From Vigna angularis (lineage: Eukaryota; Streptophyta; Magnoliopsida; Fabales; Fabaceae): DNA of 64,000 nucleotides. The stretch covers positions 1,860,001 through 1,924,000 of the forward strand of contig NC_068975.1 in assembly GCF_016808095.1 (NCBI RefSeq). Reading direction: 5' to 3'. The notes beneath the pieces were generated by a model. It was not told the DNA's origin, did not search any database, and saw nothing but the letters and a program-made list of their open reading frames with translations. Within the stretch, counting starts at the first letter, position 1, and every line of letters begins with the position of its first letter. The translations under genes were made by a program, and so were the position numbers. Below are positions 1 through 17,800 of this stretch, one piece after another.

Positions 1-292
1 CAGAAACCCGAAGGGGAGTTTCCTAACATAAATGTGAGGCAATATAGATACTACAGGAAAGATCAACCTTCAGACCAATTAATTGAGGCTTTCATACCAT
101 GTCAAACACCAACTTTATGAATATTTTTGTTTTTAGGTGGAGACCGATGAATGATTTGCTATCTTAACACTGCAACCCATGGAAATGTATACTATGATAA
201 AATCTCCATTTTTGATTCTGGTATTTGACAATCTATCAGTTATATCTTGGTTATGTGCTAGCAAGCAAGGAAGCATGTACAAGTTGGCTAAC

Positions 293-4883
<4,591 letters not shown>

Positions 4884-4907
4884 TTTCCCGTGTTTGGTAA
4901 GATATTC

Positions 4908-5905
4908 CTGAAAGTTTGTTCAAATGGAGAAATGGAGCACAGCACAATCTTGGTTTCGTGATTCAAATGGTGAAAGTAAGCATGGAACACAACTTTTGTT
5001 CAATGATATCACAATCAAACAACACAATACACGATCAGTCGGATAAAGTTAATCAAGATAAAATACAAGAATCTCAATAGACCAAGCAATTGAATGTGAT
5101 TATGCAATGTATTTCAACTATAAACAAAAGGGGTTGATTTCAATTGGGAATGGGAAAGTATTCCCTTTCAAAAGTTGATAATACCAACCGTCACGATCAA
5201 TACATTTATGAATGTTATTGAGACCGAGTAAACCCTTTGATCTGGACATTCAAATCATGAACTTCAGGTGGGAAACAAAAAACATTCATCAAAACCTGCA
5301 TGCAAGAAAAGAAAAACTCAAGAAAAATAAACTAGTCAAATCAACTATTCAACCATTCGATATTCCAGAAAGTCAACTTTTCAATCATACAAAACTTCAG
5401 AAAAATTAACTATTCAACCATTCAACATTCCAGAAAATAAACTATTCAATCACACAAAATTTAGAAAAATGAACTACCCCACCGTACAAAACAAATAAAG
5501 TATCCTGTATTAGTCAAATTTGGCATCAAAATTCATGATTTTGGAAGAATTGGTTAGTTGCGTCCCGAAAAACTCAAGGTGTCTTTTAATTCTACTTGTA
5601 GCATTGAAACCAACTTTTAGTTTTAATTCAACACGTACTAAGAACTAAACTTAAAAATTAAGTTACAATATTTTTTTTAACTTGAGTTCAACTCAAAGTA
5701 AATTCCTACGAAGAATTTAAACACACATGTATATGTTTTTTACCAAACTAGGCACATTTGGTGCCAAAATGACAGGAATAGGCAAATTTTAAAAGATTTA
5801 CTAGAATACACAAGTAGTGTGCAGGTCCAACGAATTTAAAAGAAGAAATCGTACATCTCTACACGACTTTCCTAGTCAATTTGTTAGAATCAAAAGTTGC
5901 GAGAG
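4908..5905. other. Upstream region of LACS gene; no gene seen
   Basis: This AT-rich stretch should hold the LACS promoter and any upstream exon. It also contains a small 65 bp tandem duplication listed separately. No convincing reading frame is present on either strand. Confidence 0.5.
5343..5472. repeat. 65 bp tandem duplication
   Basis: Two adjacent 65 bp units (5343-5407 and 5408-5472) both start aactattcaaccattc and both end near agaaaaat. They differ at several positions, so the duplication is not very recent. Confidence 0.75.
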
Positions 5906-6030
5906 GTTCATGACTTCAACTTGAAAGTTGTCGAAGGTTCAACTTGAAAGTTGTCAAGGTTCAACTTTGAAGTTGTCAAGGGGTGCACGACTTCTATTTG
6001 GAAGTAGCCAGTGGGTGCATGACTTTCAAC
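5906..6030. repeat. Degenerate tandem repeat, unit about 22-27 bp
   Basis: The phrase ttcaacttgaaagttgtc followed by aagg occurs in about three to five degrading copies in a row. It lies just outside the copia element that starts at 6098. Function unknown. Confidence 0.6.
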
Positions 6031-6097
6031 TGGGTTTATTTGTATCCAGAATGTGATTTGTTAATCGATTACATAATACTGTTATCCACGTTATTAG

Positions 6098-6404
6098 TGT
6101 TAAGAAAATCTCACCATACACACTATATAATTGAGTATGTTATTCATTAATAATCGAAAGGTTTTAAATAACCGTGATACTTACAATATTATGGAAATAA
6201 AAATAAAATATCAATTATCTTAAAATTAAAATCTGTTTAATCTATCATAAAATAATATTGTACCTATATAAACAAAAAATCATAACTATTTATTTCTATT
6301 TTATCTATATCAAATCAAACTAAATATTACTAGACCCAAGATTAATAAAATAAGATTTAAACAAAATTATTAATAAAACCCTAAAATTTAAGTTTATCCC
6401 AACA
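6098..6404 (-). repeat. 3' LTR of the copia element
   Basis: It begins tgttaagaaaatctc and ends tatcccaaca. It aligns over its whole length with 7783-8115, apart from an insertion of about 20 bp in the latter. Confidence 0.85.
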
Positions 6405-6589
6405 AACTCTCCATAAACTCAAATTCTTCCTTCCTTCATTCGGTTTTCAATGTGCATCATCCCACACCGGGTTTGCTTCTTTTAATCATATTTGAGTTGG
6501 AGTTATCCAAGCTCTTACTAGTCATATCTTGTTTCAAACATTTTCTCTCCAAGATTTTCAGCTTCAGTTCATACAACCGATTCTTCTTT

Positions 6590-7769
6590 GCTTTTACCTA
6601 GGTTGTTAGACGACCATGTTTTACCTTTAAATACAATACCTGATTTTTCATAAAAATTGAATTACTTTTTTCCATTATCTGACACATGCTTAAAATATTG
6701 CTCTTCAGCTCCGGAACATAGTAAACATCCCTAATCTCTCCAACTCGTCCATTCTTCTGCATATGTCGGATTGTTCCACGCCCTTTCACAACCACCTTGG
6801 AGTCATCTCCGAAAGACATAAATTTGGCCTCCACATTGGTGAGTTTATAAAAAAAAAGTTATCGTTTTCACACATATGATTGCTTGCCCTAGTATCTAGA
6901 TACCATACCAAGTTGGTAGAAATCTCATCAGCCTACATTTCTTCTTCATCTTCTTCTTCCCTATTTTTATCTGGTTCAAGAACGCTAGATGTTTTCTCTT
7001 CCTTTTCAAGAGTCATCTTCTTCAGATCTTTAAGCTCAACCCTCTGTTTATTCATAATTTCATTAGCTTTATCCAGAAGCCTCCCTATCCGCTGAATCTC
7101 TTAATCTTTTTGTTTGAGTTCCCTTTCCACATTTGTCCCACCTTTTAACGAGATCACTTCATCCATTATTGATACTGAATTTTCCATGTCTATTGTATTC
7201 GAGCTCTTTGCCAACAACAGTTCTTTTACATCTTCAGTAAGGAGATTCGTCTCCCCCTTTATCTCTGCCTTGCAATAGTTTGCAATATGGCATGTCTTAC
7301 CTCAATTGTAGCATTGCTTGATCTACACTCGTTTACATAGTGGTCATACTTGCCACACTTAAAAAACTCAACTCTTGACTGATCTCCTCGGCCTTTTCCT
7401 TGTCCTCGATCACGTCAATTCTTCTGACCGGTTTGCTCTTCATTATCATTCTCAAAATTACCTCGGCCACGTCCACCTCGTCCTCGGCTTCCTCGCCATC
7501 TGCCGTCAGGACCTCGGTTCTGAGTAATCCGAGTTTTATTCGAGTCAACATGTACCTATAGTGCTTGATCGTCAGGTTCCCTCTTTTTCTTTTTCTTCCT
7601 CAATTCGTGGGCTTTTAATGACCCAGCTAACTCCTCCACAGTGAGAGTTGACAAAACCTTTGTCTCTTCAATAGTGACCACGATACTTTCAAAATCATCC
7701 GTCAGATTTCTCAAGATCTTTTCCACAACTCGGTTAGGAGGAACCTCTTCTCGGTACTCAGAGCATAAA
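6590..7769 (-). pseudogene. Copia gag/protease-region remnant
   Basis: Minus-strand frames show, in order: the end of a UBN2-type gag (KILRNLTDDFESIV and LSTLTVEELAGSLKAHE, about 7590-7740); an RGRGGRGRGN-like stretch; a zinc knuckle near 7285-7345 reading CGKYDHYVNEC, with the first Cys replaced by Phe; a stop codon; and a protease-like WYLDTRASNHM near 6890, where DTGA would be expected. DVYYVPELKSNILS (6700-6730) belongs to the pre-integrase region. Frameshifts, stops and the Gly-to-Arg change show it is dead. Confidence 0.85.
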
Positions 7770-7781
7770 GCTCTGATACCA
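7770..7781 (-). promoter_or_regulatory. Primer binding site, initiator tRNA-Met type
   Basis: On the minus strand the sequence reads TGGTATCAGAGC, the usual copia PBS. Mid-gag sequence follows almost at once, so the gag N-terminus has been deleted. Confidence 0.85.
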
Positions 7782-7782
7782 C

Positions 7783-8115
7783 TATTGAGAAAATCTCACG
7801 ATACACACACTCTGATATTTTCCTAAAATTGAGTCTATTATTCATTGATAATTAAAAGGCTTTAAATAGCTGTGATACTTACAATATTACAAAAATAAAA
7901 ATAAAATCTGAAAATAAAATATCAGCTATCTTAAAAATAAAATTTGTTTAATCTATCATAAAATAATATTGTACCTAGATAAACAGAAAATCATAACTAC
8001 CTATCCCTATTTTATCTCTATCAAATCAAACTAAGTATTACTAGACCCAAAACTAATAAAATAAGATTTAAACAAAATTATTAATAAAACCCTAAAATTT
8101 AAGTTTATCCCAATA
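7783..8115 (-). repeat. 5' LTR of the copia element
   Basis: Partner of 6098-6404. Its inner edge sits one base from the tRNA-Met-type PBS at 7770-7781. Confidence 0.85.
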
Positions 8116-9240
8116 ATTTGAACGCTCCATCAAGTTATCTAAGTTGTTCACTTTCTCCACTGAGTTACTTGGGCTCCACATCAAGCTATCAACATACTCT
8201 ACCAAGTTGTTCAAGGGTGTATATTGGTGGGACTTTGACCTCGAGGAGATCTTCGGTTGGGAGTTGTTCCCCTTATCACCACCAGCGACTTGGTTCTTTC
8301 CCTCCTTCTTCTCGTCTCTTGTGCTTGCGGCTTCTTGTTGCTGCTTCTTGTGGTATTCCCGCATGTCCTCCACTCACATAAACTTTGTCACCCGTTCTTG
8401 CAACTCCTCCATAGTCTTTGTTGGTTTCATGCAAAGACTATCAACGAATGATCCAATTCTCAGAGTCATGGAAATGTGATGTAGAGCAAACTCATGGCTA
8501 ACATCTTTGATCTGTTGTGAGATCTTCTTGTAACGGTCCATCAAAGCCCGTAGCAACTCGTCCTTCTCCTACTTGGTGTTGACCAAGGTTAGGCGAGGTG
8601 TTGACTAAGGCTAGGCGAGTCAGGTTCTGGATCCTGTTAGTCGTGTACTGCCGACAAACAAGGTGCAGAAGGTGGAGAAGTTGTCCACAGGGTTGGTTGG
8701 TAAGGAGTTGAATCACGCCAACGCCTTCCCCTTCAGTGATAAGGAGAAGGCCCTCCACCACACAGGTCGCATGACGTGTAGAAGGGCATTAGATTGACAA
8801 ACATCATCAAATGCTCGTCTAGGTCAGTTGACTCATCATACTTCTCAAACGTCGGGGGAATCCACCACTTGGGCAAGGACGTCTCCATGATGGTTGGGGT
8901 AAATGGTAGCAGACCGACCATGTGGACCATCTATACCGAAGGAGCTCCCTTGCGTGCTCATGTGCTTCCTTCTTGGATCACCTTGGTCGACACCTCAACC
9001 TACTTGTTTAGGTTCAACTGGCCAAGAGCGCCCGACATCGAATGTTGGATCATCTTCTCCTAGCGTGCGATTGCATTCTCGGCCCTTAACGTCGCTAACT
9101 CCACTTTGTACCTCATTTTCATTTCTTGCATCTGGCGTTGCATTTTCCTGATCAGCTCCATAGAATCTTGTTGTTCACTCGACTCTCCTAATGGTCACCA
9201 CTGGGTTGTCTTTTGCTTCCTCGAGCCCCTGGTGGGTGTC
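8116..9240 (-). pseudogene. Decayed Ty3/gypsy gag
   Basis: Minus-strand fragments match the retrotransposon gag pattern: LPKWWIPPTFEKYDESTDLDEH (near 8850), an RALMDRYKKISQQIKDVSHEFALHH block (about 8480-8550), and LRIGSFVDSLCMKPTKTMEELQERV with a basic tail (about 8290-8470). The blocks are in expected gag order but in different frames, with stops between them. No pol is attached, and the copia element lies directly at the 3' side. Confidence 0.75.
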
Positions 9241-10520
9241 AAAAATTTCCAGTTATGAGGTCGAGGTTATCTGTTTACTAAAACCTGGATTTCCTGATGC
9301 TCGTCTTTGTCATCATTTGTCCTTCAAACTGCTCAGTTAAATTGGGAGGTTAACTCCAGAAGGTAGTCCGTTGTCAAAGTCAGTAAAGATATGGCGAGTT
9401 CAATGCATAATAAATGCAAACACCTACCTTTTTTACTTCAAACCTATATTTATAGATTTCGAAATGTGTTTTCAATTACTAACGACCTAATCATCGTGAT
9501 CCAATTGATGTTAATCATGTTTTATCGGAAGTTAATCTCTATCCAGCCTAATCATCATTTAAGGATGACTGTTCGGTTGTTGGATATAGCCGCTCGGTCT
9601 GTCAAATGGTCATCGTGGCATTCATGACTGTATAAGCAGTCCGGTTCAAGATTAACCAATGGCACAAAACAGATCCAGAATTTAATAGAAAGATGCCTAC
9701 ATTTATATGTGAATAAAGATGAAGTATTGACTCAACCCTTGGTAGGCATCTTAAGGTCTCTGTCATGCCATCAATGTACTGTAAATTGTAGTTAATTATC
9801 TAGCAGTATGCATCAAAACAGGCGATGCATATGCCATGCCGCTAAAAGTGATGTCAGGAACCAATTTTAAAAATTATTAAGCTTATGAAGACCAAAACCG
9901 ACAATTTCTTGTTGAAGAATTAAAACCAATTTAGTCATATATTTAGAATCTATAATATATTTTATCCAAGAATAAGAAAACAGGCGAGAAAATAATTCTC
10001 ATTTGTTGTATTTGAGTGTGCATAGGTATGATATTGCTTTTGGGTTATATAGTTTAGGATTCATTAAGTACCTCATTCCCCATTATCTCTAATTTGTTGT
10101 GTTTTTCGCTAGCCTATCACGAGGTTGGTCTTTGCTAGAAGGCTCAGATTATCTTCTTTTGTCCGTATCACATGGTTCAAAACCGCAGCTATCTGTTTGG
10201 AGTATGTCAAAGTTAGCTGCATCTTGGTCATACAGACTCCAAATAGAAGGTTTGACGATTTATTTCTTTTCCTTATGATACACAGACTATATGTCTCTTG
10301 TATTCAATTTAAGAAATCATGTATCATTTGAATGGTTGTCTGTCTTGCAACCAGCAGAACTATCTAAATTATTGGTTCATATTTTTCATGCATGTTCTTC
10401 CATTTAGTGGATTTTGTTTTATCTTTATAAATTTGCGACTACATGATGAGAGTTGTGTTGATATGCAGAATTATAATGCATATGTTTGCAGTTGTCTTCT
10501 TTGCAATAGATTTGTCATAT
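9241..10520. other. Gene-free interval
   Basis: The left part is probably the leader or LTR of the decayed gypsy gag, but no LTR partner is found. The rest is AT-rich with only short unconvincing open frames. Confidence 0.4.
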
Positions 10521-11345
10521 TTTGGTTTTCTGGATGCTATATGGATTCTCCACCAGACATGACAGATTCAATTGGAATGAAGGTTTGCAAATTAAAAAAA
10601 ACTCTATATGGATTAAAACAATCTTCAAGAGCATGCTTTGAAAGGTTTACCAAGTCTATGAAGACTTTTGGCTATAGAGCAAGTAACTCTGATCACACCT
10701 TATTTTTTAAGAGAGGAAAAAGAAAAATTACAACTTTGATTATAAATGTAGATGACATGATTGTTAGAGGAAATGACGAAGATGAGATTTCTAGTTTACA
10801 ACAATACCTTGCATCTGAATTTAAGATGAAATAACTTGGAAACTTCAAATATATTTTGGGTATTAAAGTACCTAGATCAAAACATGGTATTTTTCTATGT
10901 CAAAGAAAATATACTATTGATTTATTATCGAAAACTAGGTTGTTTGGAAGTAAACCAATTGATACACCAATTGAAGAAAATCATAAACTCTTTCAATGTT
11001 CAAATTCAAAAGCATAGACAAAGGGAGATATCAAAGACTGGTAGGAAAATTAATTATTTGTCTCATATACGTCCAGATATTACCTATGCAGTGAATGTTG
11101 TTAGTCAATTTATGCATGACCCACGAAAGCTTCATATGGATGTTGTTGAGAGGATTTTGAGATATTTGAAGTCAACTCCTAAAAAAGGAATTTTGTTCTC
11201 AAATCATGGAAACTTAAAGGTAGAAGGCTATACTGATGCAAATTGTATGAAGGAATCTTGTAACTTGAAGGAATAAAACTATGATTTTGTACTGTGACAA
11301 TAAGTCAGTGCAATTGTTCATAGTATTGTGCAGCATAACATTTTA
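10521..11345 (+). pseudogene. Ty1/copia reverse transcriptase/RNase H fragment
   Basis: The RT segment carries KTLYGLKQSSRACFERF (about 10595-10650) and NVDDMIVRGN, the copia form of the YVDD catalytic box with Tyr replaced by Asn. A stop at about 10834 and frame changes interrupt it. Further on are a degraded YLSHIRPDITYAVNVVSQFMHDPRK block (about 11050-11130) and ILRYLKSTPKKGILFSNHGNLKVEGYTDAN (11150-11245). A YCDNKS remnant lies near 11300. No LTRs, gag or integrase are recognised. Confidence 0.85.
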
Positions 11346-12800
11346 AATAAATCTTTTTAAAATATTTAATTATCTCTTGTTAATACCTAACAATATCTAT
11401 TATCTTTTAATAATATCTAATATCTTTTAATTAAATCATTATTGCACCCTTTCATCTTATATTTGAAATATTGATTTAACCTCATTTATTTATTTTATCA
11501 TAATTTTCCAAAGTCTTACCGAGAACATGATTCTTTTAAACTTAAATAACTATTCATAAAAATATACAAATACACAAATTATCTATAAAATAAAATTAAA
11601 AAGTTATTTATTCTTATAATACTCATAATAAGAAAAAATAATACAAGTATTTCCACTAGGATAAACAGAATTCTCCTCTCTTATGTTTATAATTTTTTAC
11701 CATTTTATCTTACCTATTGAGTAAATTGTTAATATTAAAATAACTATCTTTAAAAAAACCAATACATACAAAAAGTAAAATTACCTACAATAAAATTATA
11801 AGTATCATTTATATTTATTTTTCTTATTATTTTTTATGAAACCTTTTATAATTCAAAAATATATTATTATTATTATTATTAAAATGAATTATAAATTAAT
11901 TATTTATACTCAACTTATGCACTTAATTAATGATTTTAAATGTTTGATTTAATCAATTTATTTAACTATAATCAAATTAAAAGTAAAGGATAATAATTTA
12001 AAAAGTAAAAACATTTCAATTTTGGAAGCCTAAATTTATTATTTATAAGAAAACTCCTGCTTCAATTTAAAAACATTGGCTTAATTAATCCAATAGTCCT
12101 CACTTTTATAATCCTCATTTTTGTGAGAGTATGTTAAGTCTTCACTTTAAAAAAAAAATTAAATTGTGTTTTAACCCTTTAAAAAATTGTCTCAATCAGA
12201 TATTTTATGAACAAAAATTAAACAAAAGTTACTAACAATAGCATGCCATGGTTTTTTTAATTTTATATTATTTTAAAAAATATATATTTTCTTGTAAAAG
12301 TTTTTGTTATTTATCAAGTTCTTAATATAATACATACAACATCGTGTGACAAAACATTATCATTATCTTAATTTCAATTTAATTTCTACATTTATCTTAA
12401 ACAATATTTAATTTTATTTTTTTCAAAATAAAAAAAAATTGTCTCTCTTTAAAATAAAACAAAATTTATTATTTATATAAATATTATAATAATATTTTTA
12501 TTTAAATTAATTTGTTTAATATATTACATTATTATATATTATTAATTCATGTTTATTAATCATATCTTTTACAAGATTAAAATTGTATAAATATTTTTAC
12601 AAAAGAAAATATTTAAAATCAATATACTTTTAATTTATGTTTTTAATAAAAATTAATTAATTAATAATATTTATATAAACAATAAATTTAATCATCTTTT
12701 AATTAGACGATCTTTTAATTGGAATCAAATCTATTATTTATATATATACTAAATTTTTTTTTAAAATTTAGTTATTAAAATCATTATTATCAAATAATGA
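11346..12800. other. AT-rich gene-free DNA
   Basis: Extremely AT-rich with poly-A and poly-T runs and no credible reading frame or RNA gene. It leads into the 0.5 kb tandem duplication. Confidence 0.6.
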
Positions 12801-13808
12801 ATTAATAATATATAATAATATAATTTGTTAAAAAGTTGTTTTTAGTAAAAATATTAATGTAACACTTATACAAATGATAAATTTTCATTATTTAATGTAA
12901 AGAAAGATAATATTGTTTAATTTAAAAATATTAAAATTAAATCAACTTAATAACATAAATATAAAAACTAAATTAAAATCAAAACAATAACATCTAAAAA
13001 TGTTCTACCATATAGCACTAACAATATCATATATCACCATAAAATTCTATCATGTAACACTAACAATATTACATATTACACCACGAACTACAAGTGACAA
13101 CAAAAACTTTTACAAAACAGAATAATTCTTTTAAAAATATTAAAAAATATCAAATGTTGATACATAACATACCATTAACTTTGTCAAAAATTAAGACAAT
13201 TAATTTTTTTTTCAAACAAAGACCAACCTAATACAAAGCCACCAAAGAAAAAACCATCTGACTAATTAAACCTAAAACACTTTCATTAAAAAGTTTATAA
13301 GGTATAACTAACACTACAGAAAATTAATAATATATAATAATATTTGTTAAAATGTTATTTTTAATAAAAATATTAATATAATATTTATACAAATAATAAA
13401 TTATCTTAATGTAGAGAAAGATAATATTGTTTTATTTAAAATAAATTAAAATTAAATTAAATCAATAAAACAAATATAGAAACTAAATTAAAATAAAAAC
13501 AATAATTGAAAGTTTTATACCACATAACATTAACAATATCACATATCACGTGACAACAAAATCTATTACAAAACGGAAAATAATTCTTTTAAAAATATTT
13601 AAAAAAATCAAATCTTGATCAGTAACATACCATTAATTTTTGTTCAAAAATTGAGACATTTTTTCAAAAATTTAAGATACAATTAAATTTTTTTAAAAAA
13701 CAAAGACCAACTTAATATACAACAACCAAAGTAAAAACTATCAAACTAATTAAACCTAAAACATTTTCATTAAAATGTTTAAAAGGTATAACTACCACAC
13801 ACTGCAGA
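12801..13808. repeat. Tandem duplication of an about 0.5 kb AT-rich unit
   Basis: Unit 1 (12801-13322) and unit 2 (13323 to about 13808) share the same order of landmarks. These are attaataatatataataata, agaaagataatattgttt, acattaacaatatcacatatcac-like text, gtgacaacaaaa, aaagaccaac, and aaaaggtataacta. Many substitutions and small indels separate them. No coding content. Confidence 0.75.
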
Positions 13809-15459
13809 ATATAAATTCTAAAAAGGCTACTACTTTAAAAATAGTACAACATATAATTTAAAAACTAAAATCCTTACTAATTCGTGTATGTAACCTCAGA
13901 TGTAGCTAGATTAATATCTTCAAAGTATTTATCTATATTAACGGCCGTCTGAAGCATTCCAAATTCACTAATTTTCACGGAGGGAAATCCAACTTCTTAC
14001 CAACTTACAAAAAATTACTATTGCTTTCAATTTTGGGGGTTAGTATTTAAAATATATTAAAACATATGGTAAGAAATAAGAACACAAACCAGTTTCTCAA
14101 TTGTGATTTACACGCAATTTAATTACAAGACATTTATTTAAAAGGTGGGAGGAAATGAGCTTCTAAACAGTAAACCAGGATGGGTGACAGCCAATCCAAC
14201 AGCCTCTGAAAACACCAAATTCGGTCTAGTGGTAGTCTCTTTTAACTCCACAACAATTTAAGAATGAATGAGTGAACAAATTTATTATCAGTGACCTCTG
14301 ACTACAAGAGTTAAATGAAATCACGAGTCATTGTTCGTGCTAGCCGTATTCCAGGATGAAAAGGTGTATGTTTGTTAAAGGGTTGAAGGGGGCTATGAAT
14401 AGTAGTTAGTACCATCATCCATAAACACACTGATAATATATCCAAACCAAACAACCTGTGTATCACTTTAAAATACAGATGCTTATTGGTAAGCACCTAA
14501 AACTACTTCTCATCAAGCTCCCCCAGACTATGTCCAAGAAACCAAATGCACACACTACTCCCTCCGGACTCAACCCTTATCTTTAACACTAAGCACCACC
14601 AAATATACAATTGAGGATAATTTAGAATAAAATACTTATTTATTATATTAAAATGACAATATTAAATGATTTAATATTCTTGAGAAGTTTGAAACTAGTT
14701 AACTTTCCTCATCTTTAAGTGCAGAGGTAGTAGTAGAATCACAGGATATAAAATGTCTAACTGGCAACGTCATGTAGTTTCTGAATTTACTCCCCTCTGT
14801 ACATGGAGAAATATCTACTTAACATCTTAAGGGTCTTAGAGAAAGAGTTCATATTAGTAATCTGCCTCTCTGATCCAATTTCCGAATGCTAACACGGAAT
14901 GCTGTCAAAAGAGCCCTTAAGAAGAGTGACATGAGAACCCTGTCGAGACTAATTAAGATCTATCTCATGGATATGATCTAACTAGGCATGTAACTAAATC
15001 ACAGCAACTGCATCAACTAGTTTTACCTGAAAAGGTTGAGTCAGCATCTTTAACGCTAGCCAAACACAACTTAAGGAAAGATGGAGAACAAGTACTCTTT
15101 CAAACAAATTTCTAGTATGACCTACAATAATACACAATCACACAACTCCACCACGATTCTAACTAAATATTATATCCAGAATTGTGACAGACTAACTTGC
15201 AAACATCTGAATATCACAAAAGCACAATGTGCCTATCTAAAATCGTATAGGCTGATAACTGATGGGAATCTCTAGATTGATGATGCTCGGGAAGCTCTAG
15301 ACTGATGTTGTTTCTACCTTCGGTTGTCTAAGCATTAGATAAACAGACATGCTAGTGGCTCTTCTGACTTCTAGATAGTGGTCACCTGCAGTAAGTGCTT
15401 TGTGTCTAGAAAATGCTTAAACCTGCATGCAAATTCTACTGCAAAGCTTAGTAATCAAA
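13809..15459. other. Interval downstream of the hnRNP gene; no gene seen
   Basis: The right part (about 15.2-15.46 kb) should be the 3' UTR of the minus-strand RNA-binding protein gene. The remainder is unremarkable AT-rich sequence. Confidence 0.5.
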
Positions 15460-17800
15460 CTATCTTGTGTATGGATGGTAACGACTACTGCCACCATAGC
15501 TTCCCCTACTGGGATACACTCCACCACCTCCAGCTCCACCATAACCAGCAGCCGGGCCTGTTTCATAGCCCCCACCAGTTCCTGGACCACCATAGCTCCC
15601 ATAGCCCCCAACACCTCGTCCATATGCACTTAACCCACTGTTGCCATAACCAGTACCAAGACCACCCATGTACGATCCGTAGCGACTAGAGTAGCCAAAT
15701 GATGATTCTCCTCGAAAGCCAGCATAGCCCCCAGCACCACCACCACCATAGCCCCCAAAACTACCACCAAAGTCATCTCCGGCCCCATACCCACCATAAT
15801 CACCAAGCCTACCCCCAAACCCTCCACCAAGTGACCTATAAGAACCAGGACCATACCCACTTCCGCCAAAACTTCCATAAGAATCACCAAATCCACTGAA
15901 TCCATCATTGTAAGAACGTGCCCTAGAGTCACTAGCAAACGGAGCAAGAGAAGCTGGGTTTGAGGATTTCTTTGGTTCAGCCTTCTTGATCTCAACCTAC
16001 AACAAAGAAGTGAGTCAACCTAGGTTTATTTATAAGCACAATTTTATTTTGCCTGGGATGCACGGACAAAAAATAAACCTGAAGCAACCTCACCCTCTAA
16101 GTCCAGCAATACCAATAATTTAGTAACGAAAGCATGCATTCACACAATAAATCATCTAGAAGCAAAACTCTTTCAGAACAAAATCTTTTGCCGTGGAAAC
16201 AGACCACCTACCTCCCCTTAGCAACTACCACATCAATTTTCAAACACGTGAAATATCCTAAAGAACCAAACACAGCTCACCTGAGTACCAGCCATATCAA
16301 TCATGTTCCCATCTGCCAAAATATTATCCACAACCTTTTCACTATCAAATACTATAAAGCCGAACCCCCTTGATCGCTTTGTGGTGTGGTCCCGTATAAT
16401 CTCATGCTCTACCACCTTCCCATACTTGGAGAAGAAGTTCTTGAACTCATCTGCAATGCACAAAACAAATATAAATCAAAACAAACAATAAGTTCCATAG
16501 AACCAATAAAGATGTAAACACCCGATCATCCAAGCTAAATTCTACACCAGACACATCACCACTCCCCAAGAAAGCAAAATTCTCACCCTAGTCCCCTAAA
16601 AACACAAAACCTAATTAAATCATTCACGTTCAATGTTTTTTCAGACACCAAGTGTCATGTGCTTAAATTGTAAACATTTATAATATGGCTTAAATTGTTA
16701 TATTCAGCGCTTAATTTCTAGTGTTGCCAAAAAACATGCTAAGATTTTTGTCACGAGCTGAATTCCGTATTGTCAAAATTAAGGTTGATCTCTTTTTAAA
16801 AAAAAAGGAAATGGGAACAAATAATAGATAGAAAAGTGACTATAATTGTTATGTTACTTAAAATTCCACCATTATTTTAGAAGATTAAGTGCATGTGCGT
16901 TTTACCCCAATCCCTCTTTCCAAGACACGTTCAAACTCTACTCTCACATTTCACTGCAGTTAACGAACTGAACGTGAACTCAAATCAAGCATAGCATGTG
17001 TAACCTTTAGTGCAAAATTCTATGATGAACATGTGTGATCAAAATTAGGTCTTCCCCGAAATGTTTTTATCTAAAACAACATAAACATGGATAATGGATA
17101 AACGAAGTGATAATAACTATTAGTATTATGTGAACGAGAATTGGACCTTCAGATACTGATGTTGGAATACCGCCGACGAAGATTTTCTTGGTTTTGAAGT
17201 CATTAGCCTGCGACGAACCCTTGGGAATGGTCCTCTTGATTTCAACCTGGGAGGAGTAAAACACCAAGAAAGGATCAAAACCGTGGGTTTCTTGTCCCAA
17301 AACGCAGGAAAAGAGTGAAGAAAAAAGAGTACCTGCTTGCCGCTGATGATGTGGTTCTCCTGAATGACTTGGTCAACGACGGAGGGATCCGCATAGGTGA
17401 TGAACCCGAACCCCCTGGGTCGACCCGTTTGACGGTCCTTCATGATAACGGAGTCCGTTATCTCGCCATACTTTTCGAAGTAATTCACAAACGTTTCTGA
17501 CAGGATTTAGCAAATCGAATCAGAGAAGATGAACGATATGAATCGAAAAAAATTAACAAAAGCAGATGGAAACTAAGAAATCGAATATAAGAAAATCAAA
17601 AAAATCAAAGAAAGTGTATGGTTTTATGACCTAGGGTGGTTTCTTTGGCTAACCCTCCGATGAAGATTTTCCTGCAGAAAAAAGGGAAAGTGAGAATAGA
17701 AGAGTGAAACTGAATGAGAACAACAACGAATGGTGAAAGGAGCAAACCCGGGACTTGCGCCGTCGCCAGAGTGGGGGTTGTCGGATTTTCTGGAAGTCAT
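15460..17800 (-). CDS. hnRNP-type RNA-binding protein, two RRMs and Gly-rich tail
   Basis: Six coding exons join in frame with GT-AG borders: 17748-17800, 17631-17671, 17333-17496, 17147-17246, 16281-16450 and 15460-15996, giving 354 aa. RRM1 has RNP2 KIFIGG (19-24) and RNP1 RGFGFITY (59-66). RRM2 has KIFVGG (107-112) and RGFGFIVF (147-154). Residues 177-354 are Gly/Tyr/Ser-rich with repeated GGYG and SYGG. This matches plant nuclear hnRNP A/B-like proteins (RNP1 and Musashi-like group) that bind mRNA and affect splicing, stability or transport. The start ATG is followed by a short Ser-rich leader and then RRM1, as in the family. The exact orthologue is not assigned. Confidence 0.95.

Larger units (their letters stand above)
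6098..8115 (-). mobile_element. Internally deleted Ty1/copia retrotransposon with both LTRs
   Basis: Two similar sequences of about 307 bp (6098-6404) and about 333 bp (7783-8115) flank about 1.4 kb of copia gag and protease-region remnants read on the minus strand. The better-preserved LTR has TGTT...AACA ends. On the minus strand a PBS matching initiator tRNA-Met (TGGTATCAGAGC) lies at 7770-7781 next to the right LTR, which makes the right LTR the 5' one. Integrase, reverse transcriptase and RNase H are absent. Possible degraded TSDs are attag (6093-6097) and atttg (8116-8120). LTR divergence by eye indicates an old insertion. Confidence 0.85.

Noticed and set aside
7770..7781. tRNA-like text (also at 40026 and 46285)
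   Set aside because: Only the primer binding site matching a tRNA 3' end is present, not a tRNA gene.
15378..15899. Several His/Gln/Ser-rich open frames over the hnRNP tail
   Set aside because: They are antisense or other-frame readings of the Gly-rich exon.
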